Origin: Thiothrix subterranea
Lineage (GTDB): Bacteria; Pseudomonadota; Gammaproteobacteria; Thiotrichales; Thiotrichaceae
Direction: 5' to 3'
DNA length: 64,000 nucleotides
Assembly: GCF_016772315.1 (NCBI RefSeq)
Contig: NZ_CP053482.1
Span: forward strand, 558,001-622,000
The notes beneath the pieces were generated by a model, which saw only the letters and a list, made by a program, of their open reading frames with translations, made no database searches and had not been told where the DNA came from. The position numbers and the translations under genes were made by a program. Shown in pieces: positions 10,016 through 19,100 of the stretch (position 1 is its first letter; each line of letters opens with the position of its first letter).

Positions 10016-10142
10016 GGGCAAATCTGGAGCAAAACATCATTAACGCTTGGGCATGAATCTTGCTAGATGTATCACAACAATAAGGTTTGCAGGCTGTTGA
10101 CAGCCGCTGTTTACAACATCGACGCCTGACTGGAATAAGTCT
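10016..10142 (+). other. Intergenic leader of the ATP-grasp operon
   Basis: 127 bases between tesA and the ATP-grasp gene. There is a TTGACA at about 10097 but no convincing -10 hexamer 16-18 bases downstream, and no terminator hairpin with a T-tract for tesA. I see no small gene here. Confidence 0.4.
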
Positions 10143-11621
10143 ATGAAAAAAGAATGGAATCAATACGATCCTGGTTCGTTGTATGACGAATTGATTGCTG
10201 CGGTGCATCAACCGCGCGAGGCCAGTTACAAGCTGGTCGAGTATCTACGTCACCTCACCCCCGACCGTTTTCGCCAATGCGTGCAAGAATCCGAGGTGGT
10301 TATCCGCGAAATGGGCATAACCTTCACGGTTTACAGCGATGCGGGCAACATTGACCGCGCTTGGCCGTTCGACATCATTCCACGCATTATCCACGCGGCG
10401 GAATGGGATCGCACCGAAATAGGGCTGAAGCAACGCATCCGTGCACTGAATATGTTCATTCAGGACATTTACAACGGCGGACAAATTCTCAAAGACGGCG
10501 TAATGCCCGCTGATGTCGTGCTGCAATCGAAAGGCTACCGCAAAGCGTGCATTGGCATGACCCCGCCGCACGGTGTTTGGGCGAATATTTGCGGTTCCGA
10601 TTTGGTGCGTCACAGCGATGGCGTGTTGTATGTGTTGGAAGACAACTTGCGTGTACCGTCTGGCGTGGCGTACATGCTCGAAAACCGCAACATTACCAAG
10701 CGCGTCTTGCCGGAAATCTTCAACACCTTGCCAATCCGCCCGGTGAGCAATTACCCCGCGCAATTGTACGAAATGCTCGCATCCTTGCGCCCTGATTTGG
10801 ATGACCCGACCATCGCGCTAATGACCCCCGGTGTCTACAATTCCGCTTACTTTGAACACGCTTTCCTCGCGCAACAAGCGGGTTTGGTGTTGCTGGAAGG
10901 CGCGGATTTGGTGGTGGGCAACGACAATTATGTCTACATGAAAACCATCAAAGGCTTAGAGCGCGTGGATGTGATTTACCGCCGGATTGATGACGATTTC
11001 ATCGACCCCGAAGTGTTCCGCGAAGATTCGATGTTGGGCGTTCCCGGTATTATGCGTGCATGGAAAGAGGGCAAAGTCGCCATCGCCAATGCACCGGGAT
11101 GTGGCGTGGCGGATGACAAAGTGATCTACGCTTACGTGCCGGATATGATTCGCTATTACCTTGGCGAAGAGCCGAGCTTGCCGAATGTGCCGACTTACGT
11201 GTGCCGCCGGGACGAAGATCGCGCTTACGTGCTGGAGCATTTGGCAGAATTGGTGGTAAAACCTGCCAATGAATCCGGTGGTTACGGCATGTTGGTGGGA
11301 CCGCATTCCACGCCTGAAAAAGTCGAGGAATTCCGCAAGCTGATTCAGGAAGACCCGAATAATTACATTGCTCAGCCTACTTTGAGCCTGTCGGTCACGC
11401 CAACGTCATGCGAAACGGCTGATAAAGGATACATCAAAATTGCCCCGCGCCATGTGGATTTACGCCCGTTCATCCTCAGCGGTAAGGACATTTTTGTAAC
11501 ACCCGGCGGCTTGACCCGTGTGGCGTTGGTGGAAGGTTCGTTGATTGTGAATTCGTCGCAAGGCGGTGGCAGCAAGGATACGTGGATTGTGGGCGATGTG
11601 CAGGAAGGGGAGGAAGTCTGA
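10143..11621 (+). CDS. Circularly permuted ATP-grasp protein (DUF404/DUF407 type)
   Basis: A 492-residue protein of the circularly permuted ATP-grasp type 2 family. Characteristic stretches are YSDAGNIDRAWPFDIIPRII, QRIRALNMFIQDIYNGGQIL, EDNLRVPSGVAYMLENR, VIYRRIDDDFIDP and VVKPANESGGYGM. It probably ligates an amino acid or amine to a carboxylate using ATP, making a peptide-like product. It starts the operon ATP-grasp / alpha-E / transglutaminase-DUF2126, a widely conserved set linked to peptide amide-bond metabolism. Its stop codon shares one base with the next start. The substrate is not known for the family. Confidence 0.88.
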   Translation: MKKEWNQYDPGSLYDELIAAVHQPREASYKLVEYLRHLTPDRFRQCVQESEVVIREMGITFTVYSDAGNIDRAWPFDIIPRIIHAAEWDRTEIGLKQRIRALNMFIQDIYNGGQILKDGVMPADVVLQSKGYRKACIGMTPPHGVWANICGSDLVRHSDGVLYVLEDNLRVPSGVAYMLENRNITKRVLPEIFNTLPIRPVSNYPAQLYEMLASLRPDLDDPTIALMTPGVYNSAYFEHAFLAQQAGLVLLEGADLVVGNDNYVYMKTIKGLERVDVIYRRIDDDFIDPEVFREDSMLGVPGIMRAWKEGKVAIANAPGCGVADDKVIYAYVPDMIRYYLGEEPSLPNVPTYVCRRDEDRAYVLEHLAELVVKPANESGGYGMLVGPHSTPEKVEEFRKLIQEDPNNYIAQPTLSLSVTPTSCETADKGYIKIAPRHVDLRPFILSGKDIFVTPGGLTRVALVEGSLIVNSSQGGGSKDTWIVGDVQEGEEV

Positions 11622-12577
11622 TGTTATCCCGTGTAGCTGAACGTGTTTATTGGATGGCGCGTTATTTAGAACGTGCCGAAAAAACTGCCCGCTTGATCAA
11701 CGTGCATACCGCGTTGCTGATGGATTTGCCGGGGCGCATGGAAATCAACTGGTTCACCCTGATCCGTTTGTTCAATGCTGAAAAGGTCTTCAGCGAACAT
11801 TACCAGTCAGGCAATGAAGCCAATATCATGCAATTTTTGATTGCGGATACTAACAATTCGTCGTCGCTGGCAACGTCCTTGGCGAATGTGCGCGAAAACG
11901 TGCGTACCTCGTTGGATGTGTTGCCGGAAGAAATCTGGGAACAGGCTAACCAGATTCATTTGCTGATGACCAACAGCTTGCCGCGCATTTCTGACCGTTA
12001 TTCCCGCCAGATATTTCTGCGCGAAGTGATGAAGCATTGCCAGTGCATCCGGGGTGCGTTGGATAGCAATATGAGCCGCGACCACAGTTTCGATTTCATG
12101 CAAATCGGCAAGCATCTGGAACGCACCGACATGACCAGCCGGATTCTGGAAATGACTTCGTTGCTATTGTCGGAAGACCGTAGCGATACTTTGCGCAAAT
12201 ACGACGGCATTTTGTGGACAAATCTGTTGCAAGCCTTGGGCGGACGGCAGATGTATTTGCAGCATGTCCATTCGCGGGTGGAAGGCGCAAGCGTGATGCG
12301 CTTTTTGATGAATGACAACGTATTCCCCGGTTCGGTCAGCTACTCTCTCGCCGCCATGAGCCGCCGGATGCGCTACTTGCCCGACCCTGAAATGGCGATG
12401 ACGATGGCGTATCGGGTGTTAGAACACACCAAACGTGAGGATGTCGGTGCGATTCCGGCAGAAAAGGTACATACCTTGATGGATTATTTGCAGAGCGAAT
12501 TGGGTGTATTGCATACCGAAATCGCCAAAACATGGTTTTATCCCGACAGTAACGGGCAACAGCAAGCACAAGGATAA
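11621..12577 (+). CDS. Alpha-E domain protein
   Basis: A 318-residue, almost all-helical protein of the alpha-E (DUF403) family. It starts MLSRVAERVYWMARYLERAEKTARLINVHT and contains repeated ERxDMTSR and E-rich helices. The ATG at 11621 is preceded by GGAGGA and overlaps the stop of the ATP-grasp gene by one base; the longer frame starting at 11582 lies inside the previous gene. Family members are always found beside the permuted ATP-grasp and transglutaminase-like proteins and probably act as their partner. No catalytic motif is visible. Confidence 0.88.
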   Translation: MLSRVAERVYWMARYLERAEKTARLINVHTALLMDLPGRMEINWFTLIRLFNAEKVFSEHYQSGNEANIMQFLIADTNNSSSLATSLANVRENVRTSLDVLPEEIWEQANQIHLLMTNSLPRISDRYSRQIFLREVMKHCQCIRGALDSNMSRDHSFDFMQIGKHLERTDMTSRILEMTSLLLSEDRSDTLRKYDGILWTNLLQALGGRQMYLQHVHSRVEGASVMRFLMNDNVFPGSVSYSLAAMSRRMRYLPDPEMAMTMAYRVLEHTKREDVGAIPAEKVHTLMDYLQSELGVLHTEIAKTWFYPDSNGQQQAQG

Positions 12578-12586
12578 GGGCTTTAC

Positions 12587-15500
12587 ATGAGTATTCACGT
12601 CGCTTTAAACCATTACACTGGGTATAAATTTGATCGCCCGGTAAGCCTGTCGCCGCATGTGGTGCGTTTGCGCCCAGCGGTGCATTCACGCACGCCGATT
12701 CTGGCGTATTCCTTGAAAATCAAGCCAGAAAAGCATTACATCAACTGGCAGCAAGACCCGTTCGGTAACTGGCTGGCACGCTTAGTGTTCCCGGAAAAAA
12801 CGATGGAATTCAGCGTGGAAGTCGATGTGGTTGCCGATATGGTGACAATCGACCCGTTCGATTTCTTTGTGGAAGAGTACGCGCAAAAATTCCCATTCAA
12901 GTATGACAAAGCCTTGCAAAAAGAGCTGATTCCGTATCTGGAAATTGCCGAAGATGGCAAATTATTGAAGGAATGGCTGAAAGGTGTAGATCGCAAACCA
13001 CCGAATACCGTGTTGTTTTTGGTGGCGATTAATAGCCGCTTGCAACAAGACATTGGTTACAACATCCGCCTCGAACCGGGGGTGCAATCGTGTGAAGAAA
13101 CCCTGACCACGAAAACGGGTTCATGCCGCGATTCGGCGTGGTTGCTGGTGCAAATTTTGCGGCATCTGGGGCTGGCGGCACGGTTCGTGTCGGGGTATTT
13201 GGTGCAGTTGACGGCTGACCAAAAGGCGTTGGATGGCCCTAGCGGGACAGAGGTCGATTTCACCGATTTGCACGCTTGGACAGAAGTGTATTTGCCGGGG
13301 GCGGGCTGGATTGGGCTTGACCCGACTTCCGGTTTGTTTGCCGGTGAGGGGCATATTCCGTTGGCGTGTACGCCTTCGCCGGGGAGTGCTGCGCCAATTG
13401 ATGGTTTCACCGATAAATGCGAAGTCGAGTTTGATTTCCATAATAGCGTGCGCCGTGTTCTTGAAGACCCGCGTGTGACTAAGCCGTATTCGGATGAGCA
13501 ATGGGCGGATGTGCTGGCGCTGGGCAATCAGGTCGAAGCCGATTTGGTGCGTGGCGATGTGCGCTTGACGATGGGCGGCGAACCGACCTTCGTTTCCATC
13601 GACGATATGGATGGCGCGGAGTGGAACACGGCGGCGTTGGGCGAACACAAGCGCGAACGTGCGGGTGTGTTATTGCGGCGGATGCAGAAGGTGTTTGCGC
13701 CGGGCAGTGCGCTGCAATTTGGGCAGGGCAAGTGGTATCCGGGCGAACCGTTCCCGCGTTGGGCGCTGGGTTGTTTCTGGCGGCCGGACGGTGTGCCGGT
13801 GTGGAAAGACCCTGCGCTAGTGGCGGACGATCAGAAGGATTACGGCTACAACGATACCCACGCGAAGGTGTTTGCGGAAACGGTGTGCACCAAGCTCGCG
13901 TTGAACAAAAAGTACCTCGTGCCGGGTTACGAAGACCGTTTGTATTACTTGTGGAAAGAGGCGAATCAGCCTGCGAATGTGGATTGGTTGACCCTGAACC
14001 TGCGGGATAGTAAGCACCGTAACGATTTGGTGATGGCGTTGCAGCGCGGTTTGGATGTACCGACAGGTTTCGCGCTGCCGTTGCGTTGGGATGATGCGAC
14101 GAAAAGCTGGGCGAGTGCGCCGTGGGAGTTCCGCCGCCAAGAGATGTATTTGATTCCGGGCAATTCGCCGATGGGTTTCCGTTTGCCGCTGGATAGTTTG
14201 GCGTGGACGGCTGAAGACGAGCGGGAAGTCGAGGCGCAGCCTTGCCCGTTTGAAGATCGCCCGACGTTGGCGGATTTCCACGGCGAAGTCGAACAGCGTT
14301 ATAGCGCGTATGTCGCGCCGCCTGAGCCGACTTTGCAGCACGCGGATGCGACCAAAACGATGGTGAAGGAATGGCGCGAAGTGCCGCGTACTACCTTGTG
14401 TGTGCAGGCGCGGGAAGGGCGCTTGTATGTGTTCCTGCCGCCGTTGCATTTCCTGGAGCATTATCTGGATTTGGTGGCGACGCTGGAAACCACCGCTGCT
14501 GAATTGAAGATGCCGATTTTGCTGGAAGGCTACGAGCCGCCGTCTGATCCGCGTTTGAAGTCGTTTAAGGTCACGCCTGATCCGGGTGTTATCGAGGTGA
14601 ATATTCATCCGGCAACGACGTGGAAGGAACTGGTTCACAATACTGAAATTCTGTACGAAGAGGCGCGGTTGTCGCGTCTGGGTGCGGAAAAATTCATGTT
14701 GGATGGACGGCATACTGGCACGGGCGGCGGTAATCACGTCACGCTGGGTGCGGCTACGCCGAGCGATAGTCCGTTCTTGCGCCAGCCGGATGTGTTGCGC
14801 AGTTTGTTGACGTTCTGGCAGCACCATCCAGCGCTGTCTTACCTGTTCTCTGGCATGTTCTTGGGGCCAACCAGCCAAGCACCACGGGTGGATGAGGCGC
14901 GGGATGAGAGTTTGTATGAGCTGGAAATCGCGTTCCAGCAAATGCCGAGCGGACACAATGATCAGCCGTGGTTGGTTGACCGTTTATTGCGTAACTTGCT
15001 GATTGATATTACGGGCAATACGCATCGGGCGGAGTTCTGCATCGACAAGCTGTATTCACCGGATTCTTTCAGCGGTCGCCAAGGCTTGCTGGAATTCCGT
15101 GGCTTTGAAATGCCGCCTCATGCGCGGATGTCGTTGGTACAGATGTTGCTGATTCGTACCCTGATGGTGCGTTTCTGGAATACGCCGTATGCGCATCGCT
15201 TGGTACGTTGGGGTACAGCCTTGCACGACCGTTTCATGTTGCCGCATTACGTGTGGGAAGACATGAAGGACGTGTGTGCGGACTTGCAGGCGGCGGGGTA
15301 TCCGTTCCAGTTGGAGTGGCTCGCACCGTTCCACGAGTTCCGTTTCCCGGTGTATGGGCGCGTGCAATATTGCGGCATTGAGCTGGAATTGCGGGCGGCG
15401 TTAGAGCCGTGGAATGTGTTGGGCGAGGAATTGAGTAGCCAAGGCACGGCGCGGTTTGTGGATTCGTCGCTGGAACGGGTGCAGGTGAAAATCAACGGAC

Positions 15501-15946
15501 TGACCGATTCGCGTTACGTGGTTGCCTGTAATGGGCGGCGTGTGCCGATGAAGGCTACTGGTGTGAAGGGTGAGTATGTGGCTGGGGTGCGCTTCCGCGC
15601 TTGGCAGCCGCCTTCCGCGTTGCACCCGACCATTGGGATTCATGCGCCGCTGGTGTTCGATATTATTGATACCTGGAATGGGCGTTCGGTGGGTGGTTGC
15701 ACTTACCATGTGTCGCATCCGGGTGGGCGCAATTCCGAGATCTTCCCGGTGAATGCGTATGAGGCGGAAAGTCGCCGTTTCTCGCGCTTCCGTGAGGAAC
15801 ATACGCCGGGTGTGATTGAGCCGAAGTTCTTGTCGGAAGCCACGCGGGCGTTCTATGAACATGGGGCGAAGCCGCAGCCGATGAGTCCGCCGCCGGAAGA
15901 GGTGAATGCGGATTATCCGTATACGCTGGATTTGCGGCGGGGGTAG
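12587..15946 (+). CDS. Transglutaminase-like plus DUF2126 protein, full-length parent of the 3' fragments
   Basis: A 1119-residue cytoplasmic protein. Residues 1-110 form the bacterial transglutaminase N-terminal domain (ALNHYTGYKFDRPV). Residues ~150-270 hold a transglutaminase core with Cys180 (GSCRDSAWLL), His229 (DLHAWTEV) and Asp245 (GLDPTSG). From ~310 to the end is DUF2126, which contains LTMGGEPTFVS and [15 protein letters not shown] and is proposed to be a glutamine-synthetase-like COOH-NH2 ligase. It completes the operon with the ATP-grasp and alpha-E genes and has AAGGATAAGGG before its ATG. Oddly, its 3' half (from about 14191) occurs four more times downstream, once after each Rhs cassette. 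This copy is the only one with the transglutaminase domain, so it is the functional gene. Confidence 0.9.
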   Translation: MSIHVALNHYTGYKFDRPVSLSPHVVRLRPAVHSRTPILAYSLKIKPEKHYINWQQDPFGNWLARLVFPEKTMEFSVEVDVVADMVTIDPFDFFVEEYAQKFPFKYDKALQKELIPYLEIAEDGKLLKEWLKGVDRKPPNTVLFLVAINSRLQQDIGYNIRLEPGVQSCEETLTTKTGSCRDSAWLLVQILRHLGLAARFVSGYLVQLTADQKALDGPSGTEVDFTDLHAWTEVYLPGAGWIGLDPTSGLFAGEGHIPLACTPSPGSAAPIDGFTDKCEVEFDFHNSVRRVLEDPRVTKPYSDEQWADVLALGNQVEADLVRGDVRLTMGGEPTFVSIDDMDGAEWNTAALGEHKRERAGVLLRRMQKVFAPGSALQFGQGKWYPGEPFPRWALGCFWRPDGVPVWKDPALVADDQKDYGYNDTHAKVFAETVCTKLALNKKYLVPGYEDRLYYLWKEANQPANVDWLTLNLRDSKHRNDLVMALQRGLDVPTGFALPLRWDDATKSWASAPWEFRRQEMYLIPGNSPMGFRLPLDSLAWTAEDEREVEAQPCPFEDRPTLADFHGEVEQRYSAYVAPPEPTLQHADATKTMVKEWREVPRTTLCVQAREGRLYVFLPPLHFLEHYLDLVATLETTAAELKMPILLEGYEPPSDPRLKSFKVTPDPGVIEVNIHPATTWKELVHNTEILYEEARLSRLGAEKFMLDGRHTGTGGGNHVTLGAATPSDSPFLRQPDVLRSLLTFWQHHPALSYLFSGMFLGPTSQAPRVDEARDESLYELEIAFQQMPSGHNDQPWLVDRLLRNLLIDITGNTHRAEFCIDKLYSPDSFSGRQGLLEFRGFEMPPHARMSLVQMLLIRTLMVRFWNTPYAHRLVRWGTALHDRFMLPHYVWEDMKDVCADLQAAGYPFQLEWLAPFHEFRFPVYGRVQYCGIELELRAALEPWNVLGEELSSQGTARFVDSSLERVQVKINGLTDSRYVVACNGRRVPMKATGVKGEYVAGVRFRAWQPPSALHPTIGIHAPLVFDIIDTWNGRSVGGCTYHVSHPGGRNSEIFPVNAYEAESRRFSRFREEHTPGVIEPKFLSEATRAFYEHGAKPQPMSPPPEEVNADYPYTLDLRRG

Positions 15947-15966
15947 AAGAATCCCCCCATCCCCGA

Positions 15967-15991
15967 CCCTTCCCCCGCAAGGGGTGAAGGG
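15967..15991 (+). repeat. Stem-loop after the DUF2126 gene
   Basis: CCCTTCCCCC-GCAA-GGGGTGAAGGG forms a strong hairpin 21 bases after the stop. No T-run follows, so it is either a weak terminator or an mRNA-end stabiliser. The same hairpin follows the last fragment (43974-43998), and an expanded form follows fragment 1. It therefore marks the original 3' flank of the gene. Confidence 0.65.
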
Positions 15992-16087
15992 CGTAAGAGC
16001 CAACTCCGTCATACTTGCCAGTACCGCCTGTCCGCATATCTCATTATAAAAAAAGCAATGTCAATTCAGAAATACTAATAAAATCTA

Positions 16088-16115
16088 TTGATTTTTTTTT
16101 TATCATGTCGATAAA
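16088..16115 (+). promoter_or_regulatory. Candidate promoter of rhs1 with T10 spacer tract
   Basis: TTGATT at 16088-16093 and GATAAA at 16110-16115 are separated by 16 bases that include most of a run of ten T. The start codon at 16157 has AGGGGC 8 bases upstream. The same layout precedes all four Rhs genes. Confidence 0.5.
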
Positions 16116-16156
16116 ATGCCCGCCTATCGAAATAACTAATCAATAGGGGCTACACC

Positions 16157-19100
16157 ATGATCTCACGCCGACTACTCGCCACTGCGGTACTGACCGCGCT
16201 CGCCACTACTGCCTGTAATGACAATAATAACAATGGTTTAAACTCAAACGACACCAATGCAACCAAGGTTGCCAGCCGTTACTACCTTGCGCCAGAAGTG
16301 GCAGGAAACAGCGCATCCATTAATGGTGTTGATGTTTCCACAGGAAAAATAACGTATGACACAAATGACATAAATACCAGTCAATTGGCATTATCCCGCC
16401 AATTTTCCTCCGCAGGCGTAAGCCCTGACGCATTAGGCGGTTGGCAGCACAACTACAGCAGCAGCCTCGATGCAGGCGGCATCTCTACCACCGAATGGCA
16501 AGGCGCAAAAAGCCCCGAATACCCCGATGCTGAAACCGCTTGCGAATCTGGCTGGCAGCAAATCAGCAGCAGTGCCTACAACGGGCAACTGCAAACCGCT
16601 GATGCGGTGTTCAACGCGGGCTTGTGCGAACTCAAACTCAACGGCACAACCGTAGCCCGTCTGCCTGTACAAGGCAGCGACGGCAACAGCAGTTACCCCA
16701 TCCACATCCTCACCCGAAGCGATGGCAGCCGCATCACCTTCTACGAACAAAACGGTGAATGGGCAACCACCACCCGCGAACCCTACCAACTGGCATCCAC
16801 CGCCAACGGCTGGAACGTCACCACGCCTGATGGCAGCGTAGAAAGCTACAACCTCGCAGGCAAGCCCGACAGCATCACCAACCCACAAGGGCAAACCACT
16901 ACCCTCAGCTACGGCAGCGCGGGGCAACTGGAAAAAGTCACCAGCCCCTTCGGGCAAAGCCTCACTTTCAGCTATACCGATGGTAAATTGAGTGAAGCTA
17001 AAAGTGCCGCAGGCACGACCACTTACGCCTACGGCGCAGACGGCAAACTGTCACAAGTCATGCTCCCCGACGGCGCTACCCACAGCTACACCTACACCGA
17101 CGGCAAGCTCGACAGCATCACCGACGCAACAGGCGCAGTGGTTGCCCGTTACACCTACGACACCGAAGGGCGCGTTACCCACACCGAAGCAGCGGCTGGC
17201 ACACAAGCCCGTGCCTTCGCCTACAACGGCGCAGAAACCAGCGTCACTGATGTTGTCAATAACACCACCGACACCTACGCCCACCGCATTATCCAAAGTT
17301 TGGCACGGGCAACCCGCAGCACCGACAGCACAGGTGCAACCGACACCACCGAATACGACGCGAACGGCTACCTCATCAAAACGGTGGACAAAAACGGCTT
17401 AATCACCCTGACCACATGGAACGCCCGTGGTCTTCCCGAATCCACCACCACCGCCGCAGGCACAGCCCAAGCCCGCACCACGGTAACGGAATGGCATCCC
17501 CAATTCCGCAAACCCAGCAAACAAGTCGAAGCGGGCAACGTCACGCTGTACGAATACGACAATGAAGGCAATCTCACCAACAAAACGGTCGGCAGCCCCA
17601 CAGCCGCCACCAACCGCCTTTCCGCCCGTGGAGCCGTTACCCAGCTACAAGCGATGCGCAGCCTCAGCAGCCGAGCCGCCCTCAAATCCGCAGGCTACGA
17701 AGTCCAAGAAAGTACCATTGCCTACAACAGTGCAGGGCAACCCACGGAAACCATTGCCCCGAATGGTGCTGTCACCAGCTACGACTACGACAATCAGGGC
17801 AACCAGATCACCGTTACCAACGCCCTCAACCACACCAGCAAAACACTGGAATATGACGCTGCTGGTCGCGCCCTCAAAACCCAAGACGAAAATGGTCTGG
17901 TCACCACCAACGTCTATGATGTTGCTGGACGCTTGACAAACAGCAACACCAACGGACAAACCACCAGCTACGCTTACGACGTGGCAGATCGCCAAACCCA
18001 AACGACTTACTCGGATGGCAGCACCAGCACCACAGCTTACGACAACGCAGGTAACACCGCCAGCACCACTGACGCGCAAGGCACTGCCACCACCTACACT
18101 TACGACAGCAACGGCAACCAGCTAACCGAAAGCCTCACCGATGCCAGCGGCAACACCCGCCAAACCAGCCGCCGCGACTACAACGCCCTGAACCAACTGG
18201 AAAAGTCCACTGACGCAGACGGCAACGTGACCACCTACGGCTACGACAAGGCAGGCAACCAAACCAGCGTCACCGATGCCCAAGGGCGCGTGACCACCAA
18301 TGAATACGACGCACAAAACCGTCTGGTCAAAACCACTGACCCCGCAGGCGGTATTACCCAATACGCCTACGATGCCGAAGGCAACCGCACCACCGTTATT
18401 GCTGCGAACGGTGCAACCACTACTTATGCCTACGACAACTTCAAGCGCATGACTGGCGAAACCAGCCCCGACCGTGGCAATACCACCAACACCCACGACA
18501 TCAGCGGCAACCTCAAAACCAGCACCGATGCCAACGGCAACACGGCTACCCACGACTACGACCTGCTCAACCGCAAGGTCAAAACCACATGGCAGGATGG
18601 CAGCACCGCCACCTACAGCTATGACACTTGCACCAACGGTATCAGTAGGCTCTGCACCCTCACCGACGGCAGTGGCAGCACCACCTACCAATACGACAAC
18701 GAAGGGCGCATCACCCAGAAAACCCAGACCATTGGCAGCGTAACCCTGACCCACCGCTACGCCTACACCAGCGATGGCAAGCTGCAAAGCGAAATTCTCC
18801 CCAGTGGTGCAAATGTTGGCTACACTTACACGCAAGACAAACTGACTGGGATTACCCTCAATGGGCAAACGTATATGAGCAACATCCGCTACAATGCAGC
18901 AGGGCAGGTGTCAGGCTGGCAATGGGCGGACGGCACGACCTACCAGAAAACCTACGATGCCAACAACAGGCTCAAAACTTTCCCGCTCGGCAACTTCACC
19001 CGCACCCTCAGTTATGACACTGTAGGCAACATCACAGGTTGGGACGACAACGGCGATGCCGCCAAAGCCAAGCACTTCAGCTACGATTTACTCGACCGCT

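Noticed and set aside
10050-10070. Possible sigma-54 promoter (TGGGCATGAATCTTGCT) before the ATP-grasp gene
   Set aside because: GG to GC spacing is 11 instead of 10 and the rest of the consensus fits poorly.
13817-14956. Long minus-strand open frames opposite the DUF2126 gene and its fragments (also 20813-22009, 27669-28853, 42489-43373)
   Set aside because: They repeat wherever the DUF2126 sequence repeats, are rich in His/Arg/Gln in the manner of an antisense frame of a G/C-ending codon set, and have no ribosome site. The plus-strand frame shows known domains and synonymous variation.
17645-18868. Gly/Val-rich minus-strand frames across the Rhs cores
   Set aside because: Shadow of the YD repeats (TAC-GAC-rich codons read backwards). 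They recur in each core and carry no motif.
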